A DNA stretch of 64,000 bases from an uncultured Pontibacter sp. (GCF_947492645.1 NZ_CANLMZ010000008.1:744001-808000), one strand, 5' to 3'; shown: positions 8,319 to 18,066, counted from the stretch's first letter. Notes: generated from the sequence alone by a model not told the origin. Numbers and translations: made by a program.

Positions 8319-8336
8319 TTCCCCGCCTTGGACAAG
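8319..8336. repeat. Decayed CCCCGCCTTGGACAAGG repeat
   Basis: The sequence ttccccgccttggacaagg with a CCTTG/CAAGG dyad. A related piece, ccctgccttggactag, is found near 24975-24990. Same cluster as the elements at 8136 and 8244. Confidence 0.4.
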
Positions 8337-8384
8337 GAAAGGTAATCCTATCCATTCTCTAAACCTGAAAATCCTGACCAAAAA

Positions 8385-8415
8385 AAAGGCTGCTCCCGAA
8401 CCGGAAGCAGCCTTT
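8385..8415 (-). terminator. Terminator of lolA
   Basis: A 10-bp stem, aaaggctgct (8385-8394) with agcagccttt (8406-8415). On the minus strand it is followed by a T-rich run. It is 25 nt after the stop of the lolA-like gene. Confidence 0.8.
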
Positions 8416-8439
8416 CTAGATCATAAAAGGTTGAGGTTG

Positions 8440-9084
8440 TTATCTGAGGTCTACCACACTCACGCCTTTATACTTTGCTTTGTTAAAAGTAAAAGCATCG
8501 GAGGCAAGAGTTGGGTTAGCCTGGAAGTTCTTTATAGTATAAGTATAGCGGTTGCCGTTGTTACGGAACATCTGCCAGCTTTTCAGGGTGCTGTCTTTCT
8601 GGTTGATGAACAGGCGAACCTTAAAGATCGGGTTGCTGCGGTCTTCCGGAGCCAGCTCAATCACATCATACTTTACGCCTTCAATCGTCTCGGTACCGGC
8701 ATGCGCATACTTATGGCCTTTTTTATACATGTCAAAAATCTTGCTAGGCGACATGCTTTCTGCTTCTGCGTCAGTCTCTGTAATGGTTACCTCATTTGCA
8801 TCTTTCAAATAAGTCCACATTAATTTACCATCGCTGATGATCTCCTGGCCACTTACGCCTAAACGGTATTTATTGCCGCTAACTAAAATATCGCCATTCA
8901 TGGTTTCTTTTACCTTGGCAGATGGGTTTTCAAGCGTTTGGCTGAAGTTCGCCTTAAAAGCCTTCATTGTTTTATACTTCTGGCTCATGGCGTTCAGTAT
9001 TTTACCGGCTTTAGGGTCTTGCTGCGCGTTTGCCAGGTTCACGAAAAGCATTAAAGCCAGCAGTAGAGAGAGTAATCGATTCAT
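8440..9084 (-). CDS. lolA: LolA-like outer-membrane lipoprotein carrier
   Basis: A 214-residue periplasmic protein. The signal peptide runs to about residue 20 (LLALMLFVNLANA-QQ). The mature part has the LolA-type beta-sheet: MSQKYKTMKAFKANFSQTLENPS, NGDILVSGNKYRLGVSGQEIISDGKLMWTYLKDANEV, and RLFINQKDSTLKSWQMF. The family ferries lipoproteins from the inner membrane to the outer membrane; many Bacteroidota have this shorter, divergent form. A TTG two codons upstream is in frame, but the ATG at 9084 gives the better signal peptide. It follows ftsK by 25 nt, a pairing common in this phylum. Confidence 0.88.
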   Translation of the reverse strand: MNRLLSLLLALMLFVNLANAQQDPKAGKILNAMSQKYKTMKAFKANFSQTLENPSAKVKETMNGDILVSGNKYRLGVSGQEIISDGKLMWTYLKDANEVTITETDAEAESMSPSKIFDMYKKGHKYAHAGTETIEGVKYDVIELAPEDRSNPIFKVRLFINQKDSTLKSWQMFRNNGNRYTYTIKNFQANPTLASDAFTFNKAKYKGVSVVDLR

Positions 9085-9109
9085 GTTCAAATTTAATTCT
9101 TAGGTATAT

Positions 9110-11725
9110 CTACCCGATTGTATTCAATAACTGTTCCAAACTGTATTCGTCCGGAATTAAAACTTCGCGGGCCTTGCTTCCTTCAAACGGGCCCACAATT
9201 CCGGCACCCTCTAATTGGTCAATCAATCGGCCTGCGCGGTTGTAGCCCAGCTTCAGGCGGCGCTGCAGCAGCGAGGTACTTCCCTGCTGGTGCTGCACAA
9301 TAATGCGGGCAGCTTCTTCAAACAGCGGGTCTTTAGAGCTTGGGTCGAAGTCTGATTTTTCGGAACCGCTTTCATCCCCCACAAACTCGGGCAGCAGATA
9401 AGCATCGTTGTACCCCTGCTGCTCACCAATAAAGTCGCATATCCTGTCAACTTCCGGGGTATCCACAAATGCACACTGAATACGCACCATATCCGAACCA
9501 ATGGAGAAAAGCATGTCGCCCTGGCCAATTAACTGGTCGGCACCACCGGCATCCAGAATCGTGCGGGAGTCTATTTTAGAGGTTACCTTAAAAGAGATAC
9601 GTGCCGGGAAGTTGGCTTTAATAATACCCGTAATTACGTTTACCGAAGGACGCTGCGTGGCTACGACCAAGTGTATACCAATGGCTCGGGCAAGCTGCGC
9701 CAAACGGGCAATCGGTGTCTCCACTTCTTTACCCGCAGTCATCATCAGGTCGGCCAACTCGTCAATCACTAACACGATGAAAGGCATAAACTTATGTCCT
9801 TTTTTAGGATTGAGTTTACGCTCTACAAACTTGCGGTTATACTCTTTCAGGTTACGGCAGCCGGCGTCTTTTAACAGGTCATAGCGCATATCCATCTCCA
9901 TGCACAGCGAGTTAAGCGTGTTCACTACCTTTTTGGTGTCGGTAATGATGGCTTCTTCGCTATCCGGAAGTTTGGCTAGAAAGTGGCGCTCAATCTTGTT
10001 AAACAGCGAAAGCTCCACCTTCTTCGGATCAACAAGTACGAACTTAAGCTGCGAAGGGTGGCGTTTGTACAGCAAGGATGTAAGTATAGCATTCAGACCA
10101 ACTGACTTACCCTGACCTGTGGCACCTGCCATCAGCAAGTGTGGCATTTTAGCCAGGTCGGTAATGAAAACTTCGTTGGTAATGGTTTTACCGAAGGCAA
10201 TTGGCAGGTCCATATCGCTCTTCATGAACTTCTCCGTAGAAAGTATAGATTTGATGGAGACCATCTCTTTCTTCGTGTTCGGCACCTCAATACCAATAGT
10301 TCCTTTCCCCGGAATAGGCGCAATAATACGGATACCCAGGGCCGCTAAGCTTAGGGCAATGTCATCTTCCAGGTTTTTGATCTTGGAGATACGAACCCCG
10401 GCATCCGGTACAATTTCGTAAAGTGTAACAGTCGGGCCAATAGTGGCTTTAATGCTGGCGATACCAATGTTGTAATGGCCCAGCGTGGCCACAATCTTAT
10501 CTTTATTTTCCTCTAACTCTTCCTTGGTTACCTGTATTTTATTTGTACCGTAGTCGTTCAGCAGGTCGATGTGCGGGTATTGGTAACGAGCCAGGTCCAG
10601 GGTAGGATCGTAATTTTCGCCAGATAGTACATTAGCCTCTGCTTCTTCAGCCACCTGCTCAATTTTGAGCTCCATCTCCGGCTCTTCGGTATTATCGAAC
10701 TCTTCTTCCTCCTCTAGTAAAGCTTCGTTAATATCCAGCTCCAGCGTAGGAGTAGCAGGTTTGGCAGGCGCTTCTTTGATGGTTGTTAAAGCGCTCAGTT
10801 CCATTTCCAGAGCGCGATTTATTTCTTCGTCGTCCCCTTCATCAAACAACTCTTCTTCCTCCTCTTCTTCTTGCTCCAGCGACGCAGTTGGGTCAGCGTT
10901 GTGGTTTACACCGCGGCTGCCATTGCCCAGCACATCGCCAAGCGATTGTGCAGTAGCGTAATTTCCAGCAGGTCTGTCTTCTTCATCTTCGGCCACCTCT
11001 TTTGACTTAGAGCCCCAGTTTATACTTGTAATGTTAAAGAAGCCAACCAGGAACACCAGTAGCAAAAAGCCCAGCACCAGCCACGACCCCCAACCTATCA
11101 GGCTGTTCATCCAGATAGCAGATTCAATACCGATGCCTCCTCCTAAAAAGCCTAACCTGCCAACCGCATCCAACGAGAACACCACGTAGCCCAGCATCAG
11201 GCATAGCCACAAGGTGCTGAAGCTGCAAAGGCCAAGTATGTAGGACATGGAGATGGTAACGCGCTTGAAAACAATGCGCAAACCTGCGACAAAGAGTATA
11301 GGTATGATAAAGAAGGCCCCGACGCCTACTAGTTTATAAATAAAGATATGCGATAACCAGGCTCCGAAAAGCCCAAGCCAGTTTTCAGCCTCTTTGCCAG
11401 ACTCTTTAAGGCCGGTTCCGTTTACAGAATCCACTACACTTTGGTCCGCGTTGCCCGTGAATAAGTATGACACAAAGGCGATTGTCATGCAGAAAGAAAT
11501 CAGCAGAAACGTAAAACCCACGGAAAGCTTAAAGCGCTTATCCTTAAAAAAAGCGATGTTTATACTTGGCAGCGATACCGACGGTAACTTAAAAGACCAC
11601 TTTTTCTTTGGCTTTTTGTGTATTTCGCCTTTAGGCACATTTGCCCTGCGTGGCTCATTCTTACCCCGTACCTCATTCTGCCGCCCTACGTTAAGCGTAT
11701 CGTTTCTGTAAGTGTTCTTGGCCAT
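9110..11725 (-). CDS. ftsK: DNA translocase FtsK
   Basis: An 871-residue septal DNA pump that drives chromosome dimer resolution with XerC/D. Four transmembrane helices lie in the first 230 residues. A highly acidic linker follows (runs of Glu and Asp such as EQEEEEEEELFDEGDDEE). Then comes the alpha/beta motor with Walker A GATGQGKS near residue 531, Walker B FIVLVIDELADLMM and ATQRPS. The C-terminal winged-helix gamma domain (ARIIVQHQQGSTSLLQRRLKLGYNRAGRLIDQLEGAGIVGP) recognises polar sequences. Length and order are normal. It heads an operon with lolA. xerD is in the same window at 15238-16137. Confidence 0.97.
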   Translation of the reverse strand: MAKNTYRNDTLNVGRQNEVRGKNEPRRANVPKGEIHKKPKKKWSFKLPSVSLPSINIAFFKDKRFKLSVGFTFLLISFCMTIAFVSYLFTGNADQSVVDSVNGTGLKESGKEAENWLGLFGAWLSHIFIYKLVGVGAFFIIPILFVAGLRIVFKRVTISMSYILGLCSFSTLWLCLMLGYVVFSLDAVGRLGFLGGGIGIESAIWMNSLIGWGSWLVLGFLLLVFLVGFFNITSINWGSKSKEVAEDEEDRPAGNYATAQSLGDVLGNGSRGVNHNADPTASLEQEEEEEEELFDEGDDEEINRALEMELSALTTIKEAPAKPATPTLELDINEALLEEEEEFDNTEEPEMELKIEQVAEEAEANVLSGENYDPTLDLARYQYPHIDLLNDYGTNKIQVTKEELEENKDKIVATLGHYNIGIASIKATIGPTVTLYEIVPDAGVRISKIKNLEDDIALSLAALGIRIIAPIPGKGTIGIEVPNTKKEMVSIKSILSTEKFMKSDMDLPIAFGKTITNEVFITDLAKMPHLLMAGATGQGKSVGLNAILTSLLYKRHPSQLKFVLVDPKKVELSLFNKIERHFLAKLPDSEEAIITDTKKVVNTLNSLCMEMDMRYDLLKDAGCRNLKEYNRKFVERKLNPKKGHKFMPFIVLVIDELADLMMTAGKEVETPIARLAQLARAIGIHLVVATQRPSVNVITGIIKANFPARISFKVTSKIDSRTILDAGGADQLIGQGDMLFSIGSDMVRIQCAFVDTPEVDRICDFIGEQQGYNDAYLLPEFVGDESGSEKSDFDPSSKDPLFEEAARIIVQHQQGSTSLLQRRLKLGYNRAGRLIDQLEGAGIVGPFEGSKAREVLIPDEYSLEQLLNTIG

Positions 11726-11747
11726 ACCCTCTGACTAATTAAGATTT

Positions 11748-11755
11748 CAAATTTA
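11748..11755 (-). promoter_or_regulatory. -7 box TAAATTTG for ftsK-lolA
   Basis: TAAATTTG on the minus strand, 22 nt before the ftsK ATG, matches TAnnTTTG. The nearest TTG upstream is about 25 nt away, longer than usual. Confidence 0.4.
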
Positions 11756-11924
11756 CATTTTTTTGAATAGATGCAGCCAGCAAAAAGGAAGGCTTTTACC
11801 TGAATTTGAGAATTAATTTAATCTGAGGCAGTAACAGCAGCTAAAACAGTAAGCAAATGGCTGCTTGCGATTTATATATACTTTATACTATATTTAAAAA
11901 GCACTCACGCAGGCACAATCATGT

Positions 11925-12956
11925 TCAGATATCAAGTAGTCTTTTATTGATGCGGGTTATCAGCGCAGGCCCCTCGTAAATAAAGCCGGTATAAAGCTGC
12001 ACCAGGTCGGCACCAGCCTGCAGTTTCTCTACTGCATCATCGGCTGTCATGATACCGCCTACACCGATTACTTTTATTTCTTTTGGCAGGTATGTGCGTA
12101 GGTGCCTTACTATTTGGGTGGCGTGTTGTGTGAGTGGCTTTCCGCTTAAGCCGCCCATGCCCATATTTTCTACTTCTGTTGAAGCAGTATGCAAGCCTGC
12201 CCTGCTTACAGTAGTATTTGTGGCGATTAGACCACTTAGCTTAGCCTCAATGGCAATTTCTATGATATCGTTTAGCTGCTCCATGTTAAGGTCTGGGGCA
12301 ATTTTAAGCAGCAACGGCTTTGGCTTGGCGTGCCTGTTGTTTTCTTCCTGTAGCGTAAGCAGCAGCTTTTTTAACGGTTCTTTGTCCTGAAGCGCGCGCA
12401 GGTCTGGGGTGTTTGGTGAGCTTACGTTAACCACAAAGTAATCCACTACATCAAACAAGGCTTTAAAACTGTAGAGGTAGTCGCTGGTGGCCTGCTCGTT
12501 GGGCGTTACTTTGTTTTTGCCGATGTTTCCGCCAACTATAATGTTGCTTTTGCGCTTTTCCAGCCTTCTTACTGCAGCATCCACGCCTTCGTTGTTAAAG
12601 CCCATCCGGTTAATGATGGCCTTATCTTTTGGCAACCGGAACAAGCGTGGTTTCTCGTTTCCGGCCTGTGGTTTTGGTGTTAAGGTTCCTATCTCGATAA
12701 ACCCAAATCCAAAATGGGCAAACTCATCTATCAGCTTGGCATCCTTGTCAAATCCTGCTGCCAACCCAACCGGGTTCGGAAATTTTAACCCAAACAACTC
12801 CCGCTCCAGGCGCTGGTCCTGCACCTGAAACATACGTTGGGTTATACTTTCTACCAGCGGCAGCTTGTATCCTAACTTAACGGCATCAGCGGTAAGGTAA
12901 TGTACTTTTTCAGGGTCTAGCTGGAACAGCAGCGGGCGAATCAGGCTTTTATACAC
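11925..12956 (-). CDS. pyrD: Dihydroorotate dehydrogenase (quinone), class 2
   Basis: A 343-residue membrane-associated flavoprotein that oxidises dihydroorotate to orotate with quinone as acceptor. The N-terminal amphipathic region ([26 protein letters not shown]) is the class 2 membrane-binding extension. FMN-binding motifs are [38 protein letters not shown] and [11 protein letters not shown]. The catalytic loop [11 protein letters not shown] has the class 2 Ser. The phosphate end is IKVIGVGGI followed by [13 protein letters not shown]. Length and motifs are normal. It is monocistronic, with about 200 bp of gene-free DNA on each side. Confidence 0.96.
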   Translation of the reverse strand: MYKSLIRPLLFQLDPEKVHYLTADAVKLGYKLPLVESITQRMFQVQDQRLERELFGLKFPNPVGLAAGFDKDAKLIDEFAHFGFGFIEIGTLTPKPQAGNEKPRLFRLPKDKAIINRMGFNNEGVDAAVRRLEKRKSNIIVGGNIGKNKVTPNEQATSDYLYSFKALFDVVDYFVVNVSSPNTPDLRALQDKEPLKKLLLTLQEENNRHAKPKPLLLKIAPDLNMEQLNDIIEIAIEAKLSGLIATNTTVSRAGLHTASTEVENMGMGGLSGKPLTQHATQIVRHLRTYLPKEIKVIGVGGIMTADDAVEKLQAGADLVQLYTGFIYEGPALITRINKRLLDI

Positions 12957-12987
12957 GGCAGCGAGGTTAGGGTTTGTTTGCTGCTTA

Positions 12988-12995
12988 CAAATATA
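12988..12995 (-). promoter_or_regulatory. -7 box TATATTTG for pyrD
   Basis: TATATTTG on the minus strand ends 31 nt before the pyrD ATG and matches TAnnTTTG. No convincing -33 TTG at 17-23 nt. Confidence 0.4.
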
Positions 12996-13177
12996 AGGTC
13001 AGAATTTTAGGAATGTAGTTTTAGGCTGATTTTTAAGCGGCAGAAGGAGGCGGCACAGCAGCAAACAGGAAAAACTGTCATTCCCAACCCCTGCAAGTAT
13101 GCTAATGCTATGTTGAGGTTGCCAAATGCCCCGGTACTTCCTCTATTTTAGCTATATAGTATAGATTATTGCTTTCT

Positions 13178-13897
13178 CTACCGAAACAAATTCTCCAGCA
13201 CAGCACCTGCAAAATAGGCCAGCACCGCAGCTATGCCTCCTAAAAACAAGGTTTCGGCAATTCCGCGCAGGGCATTTTTCTGCGTTACCACGCTTTTGAG
13301 TATCCCGATGATGCCTAGCGCCAAACCAGTTAACAAACAGGCATACAGGAACAGGCTTTCTTCGCTAGTATCAAAAACTAATGCATACACATAAGCGGCC
13401 AGGGGTATAAACCCAATCAACAGGAAAGAGAAAAACGTCATGCCTGCAGTTTGGTAGGGTGATTTCTTCTCTTTGATCATCTCCAGCTCCTCCTTCATCA
13501 TAGTCTCCACCCATACTTCCTTATCAGCGGTAATTACAGTTACCACCTGCTCCAGCAGTTCGCCCTTAAAACCTTTTCTGCGGTATATTTCCCGTATTTC
13601 CTCTACCTCGGTTTCCCGTTTGTTTTCAAGCTCCCAATACTCTGTGGCTTTTTGCTTGTCGTAGTTATCCGCGCTTGCTTTAGTAGAGAAAAAATTGCCT
13701 ACCGACATTGAGAAACCATCTGCAATCAAGTTCGCAAAACCAAGTATGATCACCACCGGTATTTCCAGGTTCGCACCCGTGGCACCAGCTACTACCGCAA
13801 AAGTAGTTATAGCGCCATCGATGCCACCGTAAACAAACTCAGGCAAAAAATCTTTGTTTATACCTAATACATTGGTTTTTACGTGTGCCTCAGCCAT
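13178..13897 (-). CDS. VIT1/CCC1 family metal transporter
   Basis: A 239-residue membrane protein. The first helix pair carries [23 protein letters not shown] and [22 protein letters not shown], the family signature. A soluble, highly charged helical insert at about 75-135 ([28 protein letters not shown]...[14 protein letters not shown]) corresponds to the cytoplasmic metal-binding domain. Three more helices follow. The family moves Fe2+ or Mn2+ out of the cytoplasm, usually in exchange for protons. The ion here is not determined. It stands alone on the minus strand, divergent from the DEAD-box helicase. Confidence 0.9.
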   Translation of the reverse strand: MAEAHVKTNVLGINKDFLPEFVYGGIDGAITTFAVVAGATGANLEIPVVIILGFANLIADGFSMSVGNFFSTKASADNYDKQKATEYWELENKRETEVEEIREIYRRKGFKGELLEQVVTVITADKEVWVETMMKEELEMIKEKKSPYQTAGMTFFSFLLIGFIPLAAYVYALVFDTSEESLFLYACLLTGLALGIIGILKSVVTQKNALRGIAETLFLGGIAAVLAYFAGAVLENLFR

Positions 13898-14022
13898 ACT
13901 TAATATACAGGTTTATACTTCAATTTACTTAAATTTAAATTAAGCCGCCAAAAATTGCACATCCCTGTATTTGCCTTTAAACGTGTTAAACCTAAACGCT
14001 AACATCACAAGTATAAAAGCCA

Positions 14023-14030
14023 TACCTTTG
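14023..14030 (+). promoter_or_regulatory. -7 box TACCTTTG for the DEAD-box helicase
   Basis: TACCTTTG matches TAnnTTTG, 67 nt before the helicase ATG. The same octamer stands before aroQ, marC and the ABC exporter. No clear -33 element. Confidence 0.4.
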
Positions 14031-14097
14031 CAGCGGAACAGGGCATCCGTACAATAAGTATAAATTTGCCTAAGTAAGATCTAACATCCTATCACGC

Positions 14098-15231
14098 ATG
14101 TCGTTTTCAAACCTTGGTTTATCAGCACCGCTTGTTAAAAACATTATAGCTCAGCAGTATGAGAAGCCCTACCCTATCCAACAGCAGGCTATACCGGCTA
14201 TTTTACAAGGCAAGGATGTATTGGGCATTGCGCAGACAGGCTCTGGTAAGACTGCAAGTTTTGCTTTGCCCATATTAGAGAAGTTTCAGCACACCGAGCC
14301 CAGCCGCAACAGGTTTGTAAAGGCGCTTGTGCTGGTGCCTACCCGCGAACTGGCGGTGCAGGTAAAGGACGTGTTTCATGCATTTGGCACCGACCTACAA
14401 CGGAAAGTAAAAACCCTGGCTGTATTTGGCGGTGTATCGATAAACCCACAGATGATGCAGTTGCAAGGTACTGATGTGCTGGTGGCTACGCCAGGCCGTT
14501 TGCTGGACTTGGTTGAATCGAAGGCAGTACATTTATCGCAGGTGGAAGTGCTGGTGCTAGACGAGGCAGACAAAATGCTGAACCTGGGCTTTAAAGAGGA
14601 GATGGACAAGATTTTCGCCTTGTTGCCTGCCAAACGACAAACCATACTTTTCTCGGCTACACTTAGCAATGATGTACAAAGTATAAATGAGGCGCTGCTG
14701 CACAACCCGGTTATCATAGCAATAGAAGCTGAAAGTATAAGCCCGGAGCAGATAAACCAGGTAGCTTATAATATAGCGCCGGAGAAGAAGGGGCCTTTCT
14801 TGAGGCACCTGATTAAACAGGGAGAGTGGCAACAGGTATTGGTTTTTGTATCGGCTACGCGTACTGCCGATAACGTAGCGGATAAGCTTAACAAGAATGG
14901 CATTGAAGCAGCAGCCATGCACAGCAAGAAAAGCCAGGGAGCCCGAACAGAGGTGCTGCAGAAGTTCAAAAAAGGTAAGTTGCGCGTGCTGGTTGCCACC
15001 GATCTGGCATCGCGCGGCATCGACATAGAACTGCTGCCGTACGTTATCAACTACGATTTACCGCGTTCTCCTAAAGATTATATTCACCGCATTGGCCGCA
15101 CCGGACGCGCAGGCGCCACCGGCGAAGCTATATCCCTTATCACACCCGAAGACCAGCATCATTTCAAGATCATCCAGAAGAAAATGGGCAAGCAGGTGCC
15201 AATTGTTAATGCCGAGGAAATCGATTTTTAA
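14098..15231 (+). CDS. DEAD-box RNA helicase, RhlE-like
   Basis: A 377-residue ATP-dependent RNA helicase. The Q motif is at the start (FSNLGLSAPLVKNI...YPIQQQAIP). Motif I is AQTGSGKT (45-52), Ia PTRELA (81-86), II DEAD (155-158), III SAT (186-188), and motif VI HRIGRTGR sits near the C-terminus. There is no C-terminal basic extension, so the protein is just the two-domain core, shorter than most RhlE proteins. Probable roles are ribosome assembly or RNA turnover. It converges with xerD, the two stops being 6 nt apart. Confidence 0.93.
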   Translation: MSFSNLGLSAPLVKNIIAQQYEKPYPIQQQAIPAILQGKDVLGIAQTGSGKTASFALPILEKFQHTEPSRNRFVKALVLVPTRELAVQVKDVFHAFGTDLQRKVKTLAVFGGVSINPQMMQLQGTDVLVATPGRLLDLVESKAVHLSQVEVLVLDEADKMLNLGFKEEMDKIFALLPAKRQTILFSATLSNDVQSINEALLHNPVIIAIEAESISPEQINQVAYNIAPEKKGPFLRHLIKQGEWQQVLVFVSATRTADNVADKLNKNGIEAAAMHSKKSQGARTEVLQKFKKGKLRVLVATDLASRGIDIELLPYVINYDLPRSPKDYIHRIGRTGRAGATGEAISLITPEDQHHFKIIQKKMGKQVPIVNAEEIDF

Positions 15232-15237
15232 ACCCGA

Positions 15238-16137
15238 TTAGCTGCGCGGATGGTAATCCTTGATCACCTGCTTCAGGTAATCCCGGTCCAAGTGGGTATA
15301 AATTTCGGTGGTAGTGATGGATTCGTGGCCCAGCATTTCCTGTACGGCACGCAAATCGGCACCTCCCTCAATTAAATGGGTTGCAAACGAGTGGCGGAAA
15401 GTATGGGGGCTTACCGTTTTCTGGATTCCTGCTTTAGCTGCAAGGTCTTTAATAATAGTAAACACCATCACACGCGTCATTTGTGCACCACGGCGGTTCA
15501 GGAAAATGATGTCTTCGTGGCCTTTCTTTATATTGAGGTGGCAGCGGATGCCTTCTTTATACAATTTGATGTGCTTTAGTGCATCACGCCCGATTGGCAC
15601 TAAACGCTCTTTGTCTCCCTTACCTGCCACTTTTAAAAAGCCCATATCCTCGTAAAGGTTGCTCAGGCGCAGGTCCAGCAGCTCAGACACACGCAAACCA
15701 GAACTATACAGCGTTTCCAGCATAGCGCGGTTTCGTGTTCCTTCAGGTGTAGACATATCAATGGCAGCCAGCAATTGCTCTATCTCATGAAAATTAAGCG
15801 TATCAGGCAGTTTGCGGCTTAACTTGGGAGCCTCTACAGTATCGGTTGGGTCTACTTGCAGCATGTCTTCCATGATCATGAACTTATAAAAAGCCCGGAT
15901 ACCTGATAAAGTGCGCGCCTGCGAATGGGGTGTCATGCCCAGTTCTGCCACCCACTCCAGAAACTCGCGCAAGTGTGCCGGCGTTAACTGCTGCGGCGAA
16001 ACCTGAAGGCCTTTAAGACTCAGAAAATCCGTTAACTTAGAAACATCCCTTAAATAAGCCTCTACTGAGTGCTTCGAGAGCGACTTTTCAAGTTTAAGGT
16101 ATTCGCCAAATTGCTTTGTAGTGATATGCCAGCTCAT
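15238..16137 (-). CDS. xerD: Tyrosine recombinase XerD
   Basis: A 299-residue site-specific recombinase for chromosome dimer resolution at dif. The N-terminal SAM-like domain is at about 5-90. The catalytic residues are in the expected order: Arg149 (SSGLRVSELLDL), Lys173 (GKGDKER), His245 and Arg248 (SPHTFRHSFATHL), His271 (LGHESITTT) and nucleophile Tyr280 (EIYTHLD). The length is standard, and there is no sign of a phage or transposon integrase. It is divergent from aroQ, an arrangement common in Bacteroidota, and a functional partner of ftsK at 9110-11725. Confidence 0.95.
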   Translation of the reverse strand: MSWHITTKQFGEYLKLEKSLSKHSVEAYLRDVSKLTDFLSLKGLQVSPQQLTPAHLREFLEWVAELGMTPHSQARTLSGIRAFYKFMIMEDMLQVDPTDTVEAPKLSRKLPDTLNFHEIEQLLAAIDMSTPEGTRNRAMLETLYSSGLRVSELLDLRLSNLYEDMGFLKVAGKGDKERLVPIGRDALKHIKLYKEGIRCHLNIKKGHEDIIFLNRRGAQMTRVMVFTIIKDLAAKAGIQKTVSPHTFRHSFATHLIEGGADLRAVQEMLGHESITTTEIYTHLDRDYLKQVIKDYHPRS

Positions 16138-16273
16138 GCAAGGAATAAAGGACGGTTAGAAAAATGACAGAAGATGCGCTGTGCAGAAGTACATGCCAAA
16201 CAATGGTGGCTTTTCTTTTGCCTTTTGCTTATATTTCTTTTGTCAAATAAACAAAGCAAATATAGTTAATCCT

Positions 16274-16281
16274 TACCTTTG
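16274..16281 (+). promoter_or_regulatory. -7 box TACCTTTG for aroQ
   Basis: TACCTTTG, 41 nt before the aroQ ATG, matches TAnnTTTG. A TTTTG lies 31 nt upstream, too far for a normal -33. Confidence 0.4.
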
Positions 16282-16322
16282 CTGTCTCGGAAATTTACCA
16301 GAATCGAAATTTAGCTCCTCCT

Positions 16323-16769
16323 ATGAAAATACTCATCCTGAATGGCCCAAACCTGAACCTGTTAGGTGTGCGCGAAAAAGCTATCTATGGCAATCGCTCT
16401 TTCGAAGATTATTTTAAAGAGCTGGAAGGTGCTTTTCCGGGGTTGGAGCTTACCTACTACCAATCAAACACAGAAGGCGCTTTAATTGACAAATTGCACG
16501 AAGTGGGCTTTAGCTACAAAGGCATCGTTTTTAATGCAGGCGCTTACACCCATACTTCTGTGGCCTTATCTGATGCCATAAAAGCGATTGATACACCCGT
16601 GATTGAAGTGCACATCTCTAATGTATACAAACGGGAGTCGTTCAGGCACAAAAGTATGCTGGCGCCCTATTGCGAAGGTTGTATAGTGGGCTTCGGCCTT
16701 GAAAGCTATCGCCTTGCCTTACAGTACTTTGAGCGCCTTAAACCAAAACAAATCGGGTTTAGCGTGTAA
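16323..16769 (+). CDS. aroQ: 3-dehydroquinate dehydratase, type II
   Basis: A 148-residue shikimate-pathway enzyme converting 3-dehydroquinate to 3-dehydroshikimate. The start LILNGPNLNLLGVREKAIYG contains the flexible-lid Arg and catalytic Tyr22. Other active-site elements are FNAGAYTHTSVAL (Asn71), EVHISN (His97) and RESFRHKS (Arg108). The length is that of the dodecameric type II family. It is followed after 87 nt by a class V aminotransferase gene. Confidence 0.96.
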   Translation: MKILILNGPNLNLLGVREKAIYGNRSFEDYFKELEGAFPGLELTYYQSNTEGALIDKLHEVGFSYKGIVFNAGAYTHTSVALSDAIKAIDTPVIEVHISNVYKRESFRHKSMLAPYCEGCIVGFGLESYRLALQYFERLKPKQIGFSV

Positions 16770-16856
16770 GTAAAGTATAAAAAAGCGTTATCTGCAGAGC
16801 CAACCTTTTCCTCTAAGTATAGTATAAGTGCTATATTATTTAATACGTATAACCCT

Positions 16857-17918
16857 ATGTTTAACTTCTATCCCGGGCCATCTAAAGTATACAACGAAGT
16901 GCGCACCTATCTGCAGGATGCGTATGATGAAGGTATTTTGAGCACCCCACATAGAGGTGAGCAGTTTGTGCAATTGTCGCGTGCGGTAGTGGGGTCTATC
17001 AAACGTAAATTAAACATTCCCCAGGATTATACGATCTTCTTTACATCCTCTGCTACAGAGTGTTGGGAAATCCTGATCCAGAGCCTTACAAAGCATAAGA
17101 GCTACCATATTTACAATGGGTCGTTTGGAGAGAAGTGGTGCCAGTACGCGCAAAACCTCAGGCCAAATTCAGAGGGCTATAAGTTTGAAGTGAACGAGCC
17201 AATGCCTGTCGAGGCGCTGAATATCAGCCCAGACACCGAACTGATCTGCTTTACCCAAAACGAGACTTCTAACGGCACTCAGGTTTCTGCCACTACCATA
17301 CTTAACCTGCACAACCGCTACCGCGATACTTTAATTGCTGTTGATGCCACCTCATCAATGGCAGGCTTAAACCTAAAGCTGATTAAGGCGGATATCTGGT
17401 TTGCTTCGGTGCAGAAGTGCTTCGGCTTGCCAGCAGGCCTCGGTATTATGGCATGCTCTCCGAGGGCTATTTTCAGGGCGAAGCAGATGAACGAGCGCGG
17501 GCATTACAATAGCCTGGTAACGATGTATGAGAAAATGCTGAACTATCAGACCACGCACACGCCCAATGTGCTGAATATATACTTGCTAAAGCGCATGCTG
17601 GAAGACCGTGAATTTATTAAAACAATAGACCAGCAGTTATCAGATCGTGCAGAGGACCTTTATACTTTCTTTAGCCAGTTCTCTGATTTTAAGTTGCTGG
17701 TAGAAAACGAAGAAGTACGCTCTAAGACAGTTGTTACCATCGAAGCTCCTGAAAGAATGGTTGACGACATTAAGAAGCGAGCCCTGCACCACAATATGCG
17801 TCTTGGCAATGGTTATGGCCCCTGGGCCCGCAATACTTTCCGGATCGCCAACTTCCCGGCTATACTAGATGCTGAGTACGAAGAATTAAAACGCTTTTTC
17901 CTACACTATTATGCCTGA
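16857..17918 (+). CDS. Class V aminotransferase (phosphoserine aminotransferase-like)
   Basis: A 353-residue PLP enzyme. The N-terminus FNFYPGPSKVY resembles the SerC/alanine-glyoxylate aminotransferase start. The cofactor residues are Asp163 (AVDATSSMAGL) and the Schiff-base Lys187 in SVQKCFGLPAGLGIM. TSSATECWEIL is the phosphate-cup region. The C-terminal domain ends with RLGNGYGPWARNTFRIANFPAI. It could be the serine-pathway transaminase (3-phosphohydroxypyruvate with glutamate) or an alanine:glyoxylate-type enzyme; no serA is adjacent to settle it. Confidence 0.85.
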   Translation: MFNFYPGPSKVYNEVRTYLQDAYDEGILSTPHRGEQFVQLSRAVVGSIKRKLNIPQDYTIFFTSSATECWEILIQSLTKHKSYHIYNGSFGEKWCQYAQNLRPNSEGYKFEVNEPMPVEALNISPDTELICFTQNETSNGTQVSATTILNLHNRYRDTLIAVDATSSMAGLNLKLIKADIWFASVQKCFGLPAGLGIMACSPRAIFRAKQMNERGHYNSLVTMYEKMLNYQTTHTPNVLNIYLLKRMLEDREFIKTIDQQLSDRAEDLYTFFSQFSDFKLLVENEEVRSKTVVTIEAPERMVDDIKKRALHHNMRLGNGYGPWARNTFRIANFPAILDAEYEELKRFFLHYYA

Positions 17919-18023
17919 TCGGAGCTAAGGTTTCAGGTATTATCGCTTCAATTTTGATCTTTTCACGGGATGGCTCAGAAAAACTGCGCCTTGTGCTTTT
18001 CTCTCTTTTCGCCACAATTTCTC

Positions 18024-18031
18024 TACCTTTG
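18024..18031 (+). promoter_or_regulatory. -7 box TACCTTTG for marC
   Basis: TACCTTTG, 35 nt before the ATG of the MarC-family gene, matches TAnnTTTG. The -33 element is unclear. Confidence 0.4.
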
Positions 18032-18066
18032 CGCAACTCTTCAACTTTCAAAATTTTTAACGTGCT

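Noticed and set aside
8293..8823. A 176-residue plus-strand open frame
   Set aside because: Starts in repeat DNA, crosses the lolA terminator and runs antisense through lolA.
10665..10961. A Ser-rich plus-strand open frame
   Set aside because: Mirror image of the Glu/Asp-rich linker of FtsK; low-complexity shadow.
15238..16137. Tyrosine recombinase as an integrative-element integrase
   Set aside because: Length, motifs and the divergent aroQ neighbour fit chromosomal XerD; no attachment-site repeats or cargo genes nearby.
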